Assembly: GCA_002633005.1 (NCBI GenBank)
Contig: NMRA01000745.1
Coordinates: 12,248-62,900 of the forward strand
DNA: 50,653 nt
Direction of reading: 5' to 3'
DNA from: Phoronis australis
Taxonomy: Eukaryota; Phoronida; Phoronidae
Shown: piece by piece, positions 21,907 to 32,636 of the stretch
Position numbering within the stretch: the stretch's first letter is position 1
Layout of the letters: each line of letters begins with the position of its first letter
Position numbers and translations under genes: made by a program
Notes under the pieces: model-generated
What the model was told of the DNA's origin: nothing
Seen by the model: only the letters and a program-made list of their open reading frames with translations
The model's database searches: none

Positions 21907-23895
21907 CTAAATATAGTGACAGATATCTCGTCAGAGTAAACAGTAACGTCGGATCAACCATGACGCAACAGGGGTGGGCAGCCTTAGTCTGGGAATGCAG
22001 ACAACTCCAAAAGATAATATTTCTGTATGAAAACAGGTATGAAAATACGTGCACTTAGGGAGGGTACAGGAATCCAAGCCATTCTTCCTCTTGAGGATGC
22101 GACCAAACAGCAATAAAACCGTCGGCGTGCCGTTTTAGAGCTTAAATGAACAGTCTCCATGCTGAGTTCCATATACATGTAAAATCCTATATCGTTCACT
22201 GCTAAGACAATAAATACGCATAAGCGCGTATTTAAAGCAACACGTCCTGTATATGAAACTACACAAATAGCAAGAAATATCTGGAAGTACATAACCCATA
22301 GGCGAAAAAAAATTTTGAACAAAAGACAACTACATGTACTTCCTAAACACATTGAAACTTGACTTTTCCGTTACAAAACGGTTCATGTTGACTTTGGAGT
22401 CCAAAATTTAACCTCCTTTAAATGAAACGTTCAAAGAAAGGACGACACATGAAAACACCCAGTTTAGACAAACGCACTCATACATGTACAGGACTGTGGA
22501 CCACGTCACTAAGCGAAAAGGTAGGCTCTATCTCCTATCACAGTACTCTACCCCTGCGATGCCAACTCTACCTATGTAAGATATTATTAGAGCTTGCGAC
22601 CCCGAGACTAGACGCGAGAGTTCGCGGCTGAGAATAAAGGGTACCTGCTCGACTGAGTTTTGATTGATATAAAATTTTGCATGAATGCCTGACTAAATTA
22701 TTCACAGCAAGTGTGAGGTACCAATATTCTAAAACCTGTGTCTTTATACGGTAGAAATCTTTTGAATCACTGAAATTAAATCACTGGTAGTTTAAGTAGT
22801 CATTTATGGTTCATTTCATTTTGATGTTTCTGTTACTAGTTGGCGTTTTTTGCATTTTGGTAGCACACTCGGTTTTAAGAAATAAACAATATTTTAAACC
22901 GGTCAGGTATGCGAAATTACAATTACTTATGAATTAATATAATCACCAAGAACTGACAAAGGGCTTTGTAATGATACGGTTCTTGTGCAATTGGGTTGAT
23001 AAACGGCAAAGTTGCGAAAAGTTTTAATAACTTTAAATTTCCTAACAATTACCCACAACAGAAAACGTAAATACTTGGCCCCACGCATGCGCAGCGCAAA
23101 CTCAGCAGCTGTAAAGCCGGAGTTGGCATTCCAGGGCTAGAGTTCAATGCTCCTATATACAAAACACTTCAACACCGACTCTTTGTAAAACTCACTGAGG
23201 ATAGAATGCGTAACAGGATGGCAATACGGAGATGCAGCAAAAACTCTTATCAGGGGACAAGATCGAAGAGTGTGTAACCAGCACGAACTTGGTTGCATCT
23301 CTAAATTTACATTCCGTGCGATACTGGAAGGAGGAGGGCCAGAGACTATCCCGGTGCCTACCCTCTGACGTCACCACAGAAACAGAAACGTAGAATGCGT
23401 CTTGATATGATGGTAAAGGGTATCCCCGCATTGTGTATACAATAAACAGTTTTTCATGGAAGAAGCTAATTACATGTACGTGTCTTTTGGAAAGTGCTTT
23501 ACCTATAGAATTGTTTGCGCGTAATGGCACCGGTGCGAATAGTGTGATCCTCAAACAACATCGAAGCAGCCAAGGTCAAGGGTGTTACCGTTAAATTACA
23601 GGTATGTTTAGTAATTGCAGTCCAAAATTTTGAAGTTCTAGAGGTGGGGCTGGCTTGGGGACTTTTTGGGCAGGCGTTACACGTAGGACTCGGTTTTATC
23701 TGCAATCTACTTCAAGAAGGCGAAGCCCCCCACCTCTGTTGCATTTGCGCATTGGTGGTGGCGACTGAGAATTTCGCTGCAAGTTCAGGTAGCCCTTAAA
23801 CAAGTCAGAAATGCAAAAAGTGGTTGGTTGACAGTTTTTGGACTACATGTAATATTTTCAGCAACAACTTAAACACGACAATTGCGTTGGCTTAC
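21907..23895. other. Intron of gene A
   Basis: No exon or clear transposon is seen. The segment around 23115-23145 shares GAGTTGG and CCAGGGCTAGAGTT with 11550-11572. Minus-strand frames at 23192-23554 and 21984-22352 have no domain signature and are not needed to join the flanking exons. Confidence 0.5.
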
Positions 23896-24093
23896 CGAAA
23901 AAGTTTGCAGGGCAGTCGCACGAGGGAATGGGGGAGGTGTCGTTCGGCAGAAGAATGCAATTCCCACCATTCTTGCAGTAAGGGTAATTCTCCTTGCAGG
24001 GGTTAAAAACATTCACAAGGATCAATTGGCATAGAACTCTAGACAGTAGAGAGCCGGTGGCGTGCTCTGCGCCAACACAGAATCTTGTCCTTC
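23896..24093 (-). CDS. Gene A exon: end of DPDGD-type module plus EGF (Cys1-Cys5)
   Basis: The first ~30 residues (RFCVGAEHATGSLLSRVLCQ, then LILVNVF) end the large module. Their layout, FC-x-A...S...R-x-L/C-C followed by a hydrophobic strand, is what I recall from the same module in other uncharacterised invertebrate ectodomains. Next is an EGF, NPCKENYPYCKNGGNC...SCDCPANFFG, whose sixth Cys lies in the transmembrane exon. The acceptor is TTGCAG beside 24093 and the donor is G|GTAAGC. It is phase 1 at both ends. Confidence 0.9.
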
Positions 24094-24351
24094 CTGCAAG
24101 ACAGTTTTATCAACAGTATGTTGGGCTTAAAAGTCTGCCTAGGTTTGCTGTTCTGTTTTCTAATTTTCAACAATTCAGTGAGTACCTAACATGCACACTA
24201 AAGTTTAAGAACTTTGTTTTTAAGTCATCTTTTGTTACATACATGTAACGCTAACCGAGACAGGTTACACTCGGACACACTAAGCTCAAACTTAGCTGTA
24301 TTTCAAAAAAGGGGGAATTTCATGATTGGTAAGATAAATAAAGTTGATTAC

Positions 24352-24470
24352 CCGACTGTTCAGGTTTAGGCTTCCACTCAATTTCAGTCGCTAGGCGATC
24401 GTCCACTATTTCCTCTTTGACTACGCGCATTTCTTCTGGCCCGAGGACTATTTTCAAACGCGGTCTAGAT
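24352..24470 (-). CDS. Gene A exon: DPDGD-type module, strand-rich segment
   Basis: The exon encodes 39 residues, SRPRLKIVLGPEEMRVVKEE and on to TEIEWKPKPEQS. It alternates hydrophobic and polar residues and looks like beta strands. The W-x-P-x-P-x-Q ending just before RFCVGA is a feature I associate with this module. The acceptor is TTACAG beside 24470 (phase 2) and the donor is G|GTAATC (phase 1). No cysteine is present. Confidence 0.85.
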
Positions 24471-24831
24471 CTGTAAATAGACACGCACATGGGTCTAAAA
24501 ATTCATGAGTCTGCAAACTATTATGTAGGTGTGTGTACATCATAGGATGTCGGGTCTTTCTGTCACCTAGGGAATTTTAGTAGCTGACAGTAAGATAAAC
24601 TAAGCAAACTTTGTCGCATTGAAACACTATTTTTGGAACTTTTGTCAAAGACTACTTACGACCAGCGGCCAAATGTAATGCTGTTTACCAATTCATATGC
24701 CGCATGGACTAATGCCTTTGTCTTCATTATCGTGAACAACGTTACATTGGAAACCTGGTGTGTACTATCTCGCGACGATTGTCAAGGCACTTGTAGGCCG
24801 AGTCCATTTAATATCATTTAGTAAACGAACA

Positions 24832-24994
24832 CAGTGGTGGATTTAGAGGGGGGTGGGGGCGAAGGGGGGCATGACCCCCTTAAAATTCTCCAATATTCCA
24901 TTGGGCAGTTCGGAAGTGCCTATGTCTGACAGGCAAAATCCTGGCCAATACTCGGCCCTGGCCCCCCTAACTCAAAATCCTGGATCCGCCCATA
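24832..24994 (+). mobile_element. MITE M1 copy 1
   Basis: This ~163 bp element opens CAGTGGTGGATTTAGAGGGG and closes with AACTCAAAATCCTGGATCCG followed by CCCATA. The two ends are imperfect inverted repeats. GAACA occurs directly outside both ends and may be a target duplication. It aligns to 36636-36799 (CATGTCTGAC or TATGTCTGAC core, then AATACTC). The CAGTGG end resembles hAT-type termini. It has no coding capacity. Confidence 0.75.
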
Positions 24995-25164
24995 GAACAT
25001 GGCCGATAATATCTAGGTAGCAAACAAGATACAATGTCGTCATTACCTACATTGAAAATGACACATTTTGGCGAAAGATTTTGGAATCGCTAAGTCACGA
25101 AAAATTAGCATTGCACAGGTTTGTACATCACACTGGATCTGGTTTATAACAATTACACACAGAA

Positions 25165-25250
25165 AAATCAGGAACCCAAACTGGGAATCCATTCACAGGT
25201 TTCTAGATTGCCAGTCTTGTGCTCTAACCATTGACCTACTGAGGACCGAT
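25165..25250 (-). mobile_element. tRNA-derived SINE fragment
   Basis: On the minus strand GTAGGTCAATGGTTAGAGCA reads like the D-arm of a tRNA (A-box region), and about 50 bases later GGGTTCCTGATT resembles a decayed B box. The order and spacing suit a tRNA-derived SINE head. It cannot be folded as a functional tRNA. Confidence 0.5.
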
Positions 25251-26137
25251 ATCTGTGCAATTACAGTGTACAGCCAAATGTTATGTCATACGTCCCATGA
25301 GCGGCGTTTTACCTTTTTCGCAAGGGATTTGGACAATTATATACACAATCAGCAATTTACCAGTTTGTGTTAATTAGATGCATTAAATGTATAGACGCTG
25401 AGGTTGGCCAGTCTATATCAAATAAACTGATTGTATATATATGACAAAGCATAAATTAAACGGGCAATAAATCATACCTTCGAAAGAACACGGATTGGAC
25501 AAATTGAAGACGACTAATTGCGAATTAAGTCATGACGCTATTCTTAATGGTTTGGTTATGACGAAACTATTGCTCGTTTTTCTCAATAAATTCCACGAAT
25601 AGCACTTGTTTTGAAGACAGGATACCATTATTGATGCAATCACAGACAGTGTGGGGTTGACGGGCTAAGCCATTCAACGGATGAGACAAATTGGTCACTA
25701 CACAAGATGTAGATTTTTGAATCAACACTTTTAAAAGTTGTTAACTCGTCTTGTTTTATTCTGAAACTAACAGGAGATAAGAATTAGATGACACTCCACA
25801 CAAACAAGTCCTCTTACAAAGAAAATCTTCCTCACCAGAATTGCAATTTTTCCTGGCCATTTTGGTTTTCACCTATGGAATACTCTGTAATTTTATGAAA
25901 AGTAACCGTGCCCTTGTTGGGAATATTTTATTTAACTGGGCACTAGTGTAAAAACAATTATTCTGATGACGAAATCATTATTTCATATAATGACTTCAAT
26001 CTATACTTAAATCGCCGTTTTGTTAAAACCATGCAGCTTCGAAAAAAATAAAAAGGCAGGATTTTTCAAACCTGACAATTCGAAGATGGAATTTGCAAGA
26101 CATCGTCAGTGCGCATCCATAGAATTAGAAAACATAC

Positions 26138-26277
26138 CCATCGGCTGGCAACGTGGTAAAGAACTTCATTCGAAACGTGCTGCCTTTGAGAACCACGTGA
26201 GACGACGTCTGCGGTTCCATAATCTCTATCGCTTTCCCTTCACAGTCTTTGAATAAAGTTGAAGTCGTCACAAGTAT
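26138..26277 (-). CDS. Gene A exon: DPDGD-type module, second half
   Basis: The exon encodes ILVTTSTLFKDCEGKAIEIM and on to TLPAD, continuing directly from SSVPLQ of the previous exon. A hydrophobic strand is followed by a lone Cys and a second strand pair (KGSTFRMKFF). The acceptor is CCGCAG beside 26277 (phase 0) and the donor is GG|GTATGT (phase 2). The single Cys probably pairs within the module. Confidence 0.88.
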
Positions 26278-26608
26278 CTGCGGCAGGTTAGATAAAAATA
26301 CACTTAAAATGTGTGATATCATGGTGTGACACTTTTCAGGATTAGCTTGGTCATGGCAGTATGCGAAAATACAACTGGAGAGCGTTGACCATTGTTAAAA
26401 TGGTTGCCCAATCACATATACAGCTAGAGCATTCAATGTGAGCTAGTGAAATCACATACCCTCCAAAAGTTAAGATGACCACAGAAACACGTGTTACGGC
26501 GAAGATTGTTACTCTCTTTCGTGCGTATATTTGTATATCCAGTAATTAAACGCTTGATTGGAATTAATAATCATGATTCACCTGTTGTTGTAATCGAAAA
26601 AACTGTAC

Positions 26609-26743
26609 CTGTAGAGGAACACTGCTCTTAGGCGAAAAAGAGAACTCGTCAGAAAAGTCTTCAAAAATCAGATTCACAGCATAGAATCCTTGAGGTCGGT
26701 AGTGGTTTCCGCTTGTAGCATTGAATGTTATGGTACAGTTTTT
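26609..26743 (-). CDS. Gene A exon: DPDGD-type module, CTITF...GFYAV segment
   Basis: A phase 0-0 exon of 45 codons. It begins KNCTITFNATSGNHYRPQGF, then YAVNLIFEDF and SSVPLQ. The pattern C-T-I-x-[FY]...G-[FY]-Y-A-V-x-L-x-[IF]-E-D-F is a conserved feature I recall in this kind of invertebrate ectodomain module. It also carries an N-x-T/S glycosylation sequon. The acceptor is TTCCAG beside 26743 and the donor is CAG|GTACAG. Confidence 0.9.
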
Positions 26744-26929
26744 CTGGAAAAGAAGTAGTTAAAATCAAAAGTTGACGAATCATATTACTTCATTAAGCAT
26801 TGACACAAAGTATTTCCGCAAGGAATTCGTGAGGTTACCATTCAGTTATAATGACAATCTTTAAAGAGAAGACGATTTTTAAGAGTATTCGTCTAATCCG
26901 ATCATTCTCTCCTCACGAACGAAACTAAC

Positions 26930-27068
26930 CTCATCCAATCTGGCGCCAGGAAGTCCAATGCTCGCAGTGCCAGACTCTTCAGTTGTGGCCCAGCGACACC
27001 TTACGACATCGCCATCCACATCATCGGGCAGCGGTAGGTACAAGGAGTGCTCACAGCCAAAACTATAT
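26930..27068 (-). CDS. Gene A exon: DPDGD-type module core (DVDGDVVRCRWA)
   Basis: The exon contains FGCEHSLYLPLPDDVDGDVV and then RCRWATTEE. The Asp-rich DxDGDxxRCRWA motif (26987-27022) is the signature of a module common in uncharacterised cnidarian, mollusc, amphioxus and hemichordate surface proteins. I know no accepted name for it. The Asp cluster suggests calcium binding, by analogy with other DPDGD motifs only. The two Cys (FGC and RC) probably pair. The acceptor is CTTCAG beside 27068 (phase 2) and the donor is GAG|GTTAGT (phase 0). Confidence 0.92.
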
Positions 27069-27511
27069 CTGAAGAATAGGTCTCAGTAAAGCCACCAACT
27101 GAATCTAACTCACAACGTTACAAGGCAAATTGTACCCGCGCAAAGTAGTAAAGCTGTTTTGTCGCACTCCAACACTAGAGACGTAGAAAGAGTTGACGAT
27201 TTTAAGTTAACGTATAACGAGACTTTCTCTTTTCAAGAGTGGCAATTTCTTTGATATATTCGAGAAATATTTCAAAAATATAAGTGAGGAGATTGCGTTC
27301 TATTTGGAATGATTAGGTTTTTAGATGCGAATGTTTGTTTTTAAGTGTATTAGTTGAGGGGTTTTCTTTAAAACTGCCATTTATTTACAAACTGTCTCTT
27401 TTCTTGATTATACATGTACTTGTACATGCACGTCTCCAGCAAGTCACTAGCTGGCGATTGATACAATTTGAATATTCATGGCTTTAATCAGACATAGCAT
27501 CTTCAACGCAC

Positions 27512-27646
27512 CTGTAGTGAAGCCTTCTGAAGTTAGCAACCGCGGGACTGTGGTTGTTTAAAATGAATGTACCGTTAGCAAACGCATTTAGCCTGTATTC
27601 ATCCACGAATCTCCAAGAGAGAGGAGCCCAACCGCTCCCCTGGAAC
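27512..27646 (-). CDS. Gene A exon: DPDGD-type module, strand region before the core
   Basis: 44 codons, FQGSGWAPLSWRFVDEYRLN and on to ANFRRLHY. The W-x-P-L-S-W-R-F-V-D segment, followed by a link (here NHSPAVANF) into the Cys/Asp core, matches the layout I recall for the module. One N-x-T sequon and one N-x-S sequon are present. The acceptor is TTCCAG beside 27646 (phase 2) and the donor is AG|GTGCGT (phase 2). Confidence 0.85.
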
Positions 27647-27689
27647 CTGGAAGTGTAAACGTTTGATAGGTTTCAATAACATGCAGGTC

Positions 27690-27970
27690 ATTTTTGTCAC
27701 GATCAGCGCTATCTTTTTCACAACAACCGTAACTAAGATCATTATCATCACCATCATCACCAGAAGCAGCCTGATGACTACAATATATTTCACCCTCGAA
27801 AGAGTCATCGTCTTCGCCAACATCACCAACGACGTCATCGTATCCATAATTACTATCGTTATCACCAGAGGCATGATTTCAGTTATCACCATGGCAACCA
27901 TCACTGTCAATTACGAAAATGCACTTTTCTTGATCGTCGTCATTGTAACCGTCATCGTCTGCACCACAGT
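27690..27970. repeat. Degenerate CAT/ACC trinucleotide-rich block in an intron
   Basis: About 280 bases are dominated by ATCATTATCATCACC-like triplets and GTCATCGT units. The block stays open on both strands (a 136-codon plus-strand and a 103-codon minus-strand frame) because of composition. It resembles the CAT/ATC core of repeat R1. Confidence 0.65.
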
Positions 27971-28199
27971 GACATCAACCACACTTACGGAATTCACAAT
28001 TACAATGTATGCTTCTGGTTTATCTAATATAACTGAAGTCTGTAACGAATGCCTTGTGATAAATATTCTTTAAATGAGAACATGGCGTTTACTTGCTTTT
28101 GATAACATGGGCACGGTTAAAGAAACACAAAATCTTCGAACATATATAAATTTGCAAACGTAGAACTAAATTGTCTTTAACGTTTTTTCCAATCCTCAC

Positions 28200-28398
28200 C
28201 GAAGAGAGAAATTAGAGATATCAGTCGTATCGTTGGGTAGCTTGATGACGAAAGACCCAAGTCCCATCTCGTAGTCTAGGTCATTCGAGGAGTGCCCTAT
28301 GTTCACCTCTTCAATGTAGTACTTGTGGTCAACCGTCTGCACCACTGTCTCGTTGAAAATGACCACAATCTCTCCCACAGACTTCTTGCCACCTTTGC
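28200..28398 (-). CDS. Gene A exon: beta-rich ectodomain segment upstream of the DPDGD core
   Basis: 65 codons, opening KGGKKSVGEIVVIFNETVVQ and ending FVIKLPNDTTDISNFSL. Alternating hydrophobic strands with N-x-T and N-x-S sequons suggest an extracellular beta sandwich. No cysteine is present. The acceptor is TTACAG beside 28398 (phase 1) and the donor is CG|GTGAGG (phase 2), joining in frame to 28808 and 27646. I do not recognise a named family from this exon alone. Confidence 0.85.
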
Positions 28399-28807
28399 CT
28401 GTAAAATATTAATTTCTGTACTGGTATGAAGGATCTTGAAACAAACCTGTCAAAAACTCCCTTTGAGCTAAATATTTTAGATGCATGTGCACAAGCCTCG
28501 AAATAATTGAGAGTTTTTTACCCCGTAAACAGACTGACACGTCTACTAAAAAGTTACTGTTTCAATGCTTAAAATACCACGTGTACAATCTTCTCCAATT
28601 ACATTGCATTCCAAGGTCCTCTTCCATAGGTGGCGCACCTCACATTTTTCACTGGTGCACTGCCCATGTCTTGCGTTTTTCAATATTTTGGAGATTGTAA
28701 TGGGTGAAGACACTTGAGCACAATCGTCAGAGATGTTAATACAATGCTAAGATAAAACGGTAATTGTCTTTAGTGCCGACATTAGATACTGTTGAAACTT
28801 TACTCAC

Positions 28808-28876
28808 CGACGTCCGAGACGTTGCAGCTGAAACCACACGGTCCAAATCCAAGTTTCCATTGAGATCTATATGTCA
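28808..28876 (-). CDS. Gene A exon: FGPCG..C segment
   Basis: A 69-base exon encoding TYRSQWKLGFGPCGFSCNVS and DV. W-x-x-G-x-G-P-C-G-x-x-C is a marker I recall at the start of the same module in other invertebrate ectodomains. The two Cys lie four residues apart. The acceptor is TTTTAG beside 28876 and only phase 1 is open (the other frames stop at once). The donor is G|GTGAGT (phase 1). Confidence 0.85.
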
Positions 28877-29702
28877 CTAAAATCTGAAATTGGGAAGCAA
28901 CTTCATATCTCAATTGCAATATCTACATGTATTAGAAAAAATCCCAGGTCACAGCTGCATAAAGTTAAAGGCTGCGCTTGCCAACACAAGCGCATCACAA
29001 ATCGCACGTCACTTAGCTGTCGTTGAGGAATGTTTATTACGTCACAGGGCAGTCAGAGTTACCAAGTGGATATGTGTTAAGTTTCTGAGAACCCAGTCCA
29101 GAAGCAGTATTAATGTCACCTATTTAAACTGATGAATTTCTAAGAATTTATTGTGGAAGGAATGAGATCCACAGAAACAACGACAAATTCAGGAAGCGTT
29201 CTTTTTTTATGAAGGTCAAGCATTCGCGTTCCCACCAATACTAGAAATTGCAGCACCACCGTCGGCTGCAAGTTCGGTAGAAGCAACATCAACAGCAAAG
29301 CAAGGAATGACAGCAATGTAGTCGTAGAATTAGTAATGAAGTAGTGGTAGAAAACAAAAGCACCCAAACGAGCAGAAGCAACGTTATACAAGGAAAGCAT
29401 TCACAGCGGATAACACACACGAGAGCACTTTCGATCTCTTTCTTAGAGTTTTGTCAAGCGCAGTAACATACGCAACAAGCATCTGTAATTGTGTGATCTG
29501 TACTGCACCTATTATATTGAATAAAATTCTAAAAGAAAAACATACGCATCATCTACACTTACTTTTCTCTTACGAAATACTAATGATGATCTTTTAACAT
29601 GTTCCACCGTTCTACACAAAGAAACATCAACGATACAGAAATGCATTTGCAATTACGCCTCAGTTACTTTTGTGAAATGTTGAGATCATTTACTTACGTG
29701 AC
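28877..29702. other. Intron of gene A
   Basis: No further exon is recognised. The minus-strand frame at 29140-29400 contains a Leu-rich stretch but has no splice phases that would join it to its neighbours. Confidence 0.45.
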
Positions 29703-29855
29703 CTCTTTCTCTCTTCCTCACCTCATTCGATGAGTTGTGCCCCTTAATCCAACTCATTGCACCCCCTATGTAATAGGGTCCTTTTTCACAACTGTCACCG
29801 TGGTACTCATAGCGGCACTCGCAGAAGTGATTTCGTCGTGTTACATTGAGAAAAT
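29703..29855 (-). CDS. Gene A exon: second half of split EGF, then linker
   Basis: The exon starts DFLNVTRRNHFCECRYEYHG and DSCEKG, which supplies Cys4, Cys5 and Cys6 of an EGF whose Cys1-3 are in the exon at 35370-35429. It continues PYYIGGAMSWIKGHNSSNEV then RKRER, the linker into the FGPCG segment. The acceptor is CCCAG beside 29855 (phase 1). To stay in frame with the next exon, the donor must be the weak AGAG|GTCACG at 29702. The stronger CAC|GTAAGT five bases further on and GAG|GTGAGG at 29721 are both phase 0 and give an immediate TGA on joining 28876. Confidence 0.8.
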
Positions 29856-32636
29856 CTGGGAATTAAGACAGTGTTTGCTCAAACAAATGTTGCATAACTC
29901 TTAAGGCTACCTAGGAGTTTAATGAACGACCTCAACTACAAGTCAAATATCGAAAACACCATGCTTGGTCAACCACTAAAGTGTATAGTTGGTGATCTTA
30001 GAAAGATCATGGATTCTAAAGATATGCTTCTCACTGCTTTGTCTTTATTATCGTCACGTGACCACGTTCTTTAGTCAAATGTTCATGTGCAAAGATACAT
30101 TAATAACATAACGACCCAGCCGATTTCACCAAAACTTCTTAAAGGGAAACTTTGCGAGTCTCAAAAACGCCACTAAGATTTTGATTTAATATGCCTAGTC
30201 TTCGCGTACCGAGCAATATGCGAATAAGACTACTTTTTTTTTCAAAAATGTGTTGTATTTTTCGACTTAAATTATTACAAAACACTAAAGTTTACCAAAT
30301 CTTTCTAACAGCCACTCCAACTGGCGGGAGTCAAATCTAACGCAAGAGGTCATGATGTACACTGGGGTCATATTCGACTCACTTCTCACAAAGAACAATC
30401 TTGGACAAATTAATTGAAATATTTTTGCAAATTGACCACGCCGATGGTATTATTGATTTTGATCAAGTTTACTACCTTAAGCTTTGACAATTTGTTGTGC
30501 AAATTTCCAACCTAATGCTTGATTTGACTGGTCCCAATTAAAAATGTTGTCATTTAAGCTTTCTAAAGAGGCATGGAACACGAAAACATCTTTCGGGGGA
30601 AATCTACTACTTGAGAGTTGCTCATTTTGAACGTGCAAGAATTTCTGCGTCAAATTCATTTCGAATCACATGATATAAAACGTCTTTCAATCCAAAACAG
30701 TTTGCAAAGTCACCGCCTCTATCAATGCACTCATGTGCTCAAAGAACAGAGACAAGAAAACTGTGTTTCTTTTTAAATGATGCAAAAACCCACCAGCAAA
30801 GCCACAGACTAGCTGGTGCGCCATTCTTTCTTCACTGTTTTTTACGTCGGCGTAAGTAAGCGGTTTTTGGAATTTGGACACCTCACATTTTACCTATCTG
30901 AATACACAAAAAATCACCGTTAATTTTTCTCGTTTCTGTTGCACTTTGACGACCGTCGTGTAATCTATTTAATAATCAAAGGGGTCACTCCTTCATTTCA
31001 AACGGCGTTCCAATGAATCATAGCAATTGAGCCTTCTTAAAAGTGCACCAGTTTCGATATCACGATGAACACTATGCATCTATTTAATTGGGATTTGATC
31101 TTTCATTAATTCATATTTTTTTTGAATCGAGAAACACCTCACGTCTCCAAAATAGCTCAGTATGACGCTATAAATTGTGAAACATAATGTGGTGGTCTAT
31201 TATTAAATGTCAATATATCAAAAACTCATCAACATTCAACATGTTTTACAAAGAAACTAATCTCTTTTGAGAGATTGAAATTAAAACTTAACTAAAAATA
31301 ATAATCCAACCAACGGTAGTTTACAGTGTTTGACAAACGCAGCCGATTTCATAAAGGTGGTTTAACAAAACTAGGTCTAAGACTTAAATCTGGTCTTCCT
31401 AAACCTGGTCTAATTTTAGACCCAACTTGCATTTCACCAAGGTGGTTTAAAAGTCTGAAAGCCTGGTTTTGTTGGACCTGGGAGCCGGTTTAGTAAAACC
31501 AGGTTTAAATTATCTAAGCCACCCTGCTGTTTTGATCTGAATTAACCCAACAAAGAAGCTATTGAAGTGCTTCAATGAAACCTTGATCACAAGGGTACAT
31601 AAGGGCACACACTAGTAGAGTCAGTGCGGACATTTGGGAAAAAGTTCTAAAAGCTTTTTTCATGAGAAAAAAATGTAATTTCTGTGCCCAACACACGTAC
31701 ACACTTTAAAGTACATGCTTACGATTAGCCGCAACATGATATATGTCCAAATTTATTTCCGTGCGATTTTAGGTTTATTTTTTGCTGCCAAAAGGGAGGC
31801 AAGACACCCTCCTGGCAACACTAAACCGGAGACCAATGGAGGTGGAACTCAGAAGAATAAGAAGATGCTGTCTTCAGTTAAAACCTTAGCGCTTACGACA
31901 ATGACGCCCGTCTCGACCAATCGTATTCTGAGGAATCCGCAAGACGCCATTTACGAGGTACTGGCCTACAAATAGGCGGATCAAAAGCTGCCAAGGGGTC
32001 CAGGCCGCCCTTTTCCTTGATTTTAGTGATATCAAATCTATAATTTTTAAGTTGTTGACTTGGTCCCTCCATTAAAAAAGCCCTTGACCGACCCCCCCCC
32101 GAAATTCCTTGATTCGCCCCTGCTACGTTTGATCTTGTGTCGTCACAAAACCGAATATTGAAAATAGTCCATTTTTGCTCAAAAACTGCGTCGTAAATGT
32201 ACACCGCGGCCTCATGCAGTTGCACCTATATCATGTAAGTCTATCATATTTAACAGTTAAACCTGGGTCTGAACAAGTCTCAAGTTAAACCTGGCTTAAG
32301 ATCTTAATGAAGGTCTATAAAATACAACCCTCGTTGGTGAAATGAAAACTGAAGTAGACCAGGTCTAAACTGGAGTTAAACCAGGTTTTACTAGACCATT
32401 GGTCTAAAAGTTAAGCCACCTTCGTGAAATGCAGATTATGTTTAAACCTGGTCTAAGTCCAGTTCAAACCAGGTTTAACTTTAAACCACCTTCATGAAAT
32501 GGGCTGATGTCGAAAGCTCTTGAAACGTAAATGGATTGTCTTGTTTTACACAACACGATTTAAAGAAAACTTTCTTCTAAAAAGCTTTAATTTCACCCAC
32601 CATAGGAGTGAGAATTAACAAATGACAACTACTTAC
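29856..32636. other. Intron sequence of gene A with a long-TIR element
   Basis: It contains element T2 (31340-32506). The rest is AT-rich and shows no exon or repeat pair. Confidence 0.5.
31340..32506. mobile_element. Element T2: ~1.17 kb with long terminal inverted repeats rich in AAACCTGGT motifs
   Basis: The left end, CAGCCGATTTCATAAAGGTG then GTTTAA, matches the reverse complement of the right end, CAGCCCATTTCATGAAGGTG then GTTTAA. Inversion similarity continues inward for 150 bp or more on each side. Both arms repeat GGTCTAA/TTAGACC and AAACCTGGT/ACCAGGTTT every 20-40 bases. The central ~600 bp is unrelated and carries no recognisable transposase. One plus-strand frame (31715-31975) is short and featureless. 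No clear target duplication is seen. Best read as a non-autonomous foldback-type DNA element. Confidence 0.75.

Larger units (their letters stand above)
24471..26137. other. Intron of gene A, with a MITE and a SINE fragment
   Basis: MITE M1 copy 1 (24832-24994) and a tRNA-derived SINE fragment (about 25165-25250) are the only structures recognised. Confidence 0.5.

Noticed and set aside
21984-22352. 122-codon minus-strand frame with hydrophobic stretches near the transmembrane exon
   Set aside because: It overlaps the intron that must be removed to form Cys6 of the last EGF, and it lacks an acceptor in the right phase.
23192-23554. 120-codon minus-strand frame inside a gene A intron
   Set aside because: The flanking exons (23896 and 21906) complete an EGF across their junction in phase 1, so no extra exon is required, and the frame shows no module.
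25165-25250. Functional tRNA gene
   Set aside because: The A- and B-box-like segments are present, but arms cannot be paired and the B box is degraded, so a SINE relic fits better. The same applies to 35117-35300.
27663-28073. 136-codon plus-strand open frame, Ile/Thr/Val-rich
   Set aside because: It is produced by the CAT/ACC triplet tract and has no domain. It lies in an intron of gene A on the opposite strand.
29140-29400. Leu-rich minus-strand frame as an additional transmembrane exon
   Set aside because: It would place a membrane span between the EGF and the extracellular module. No matching splice phases were found.
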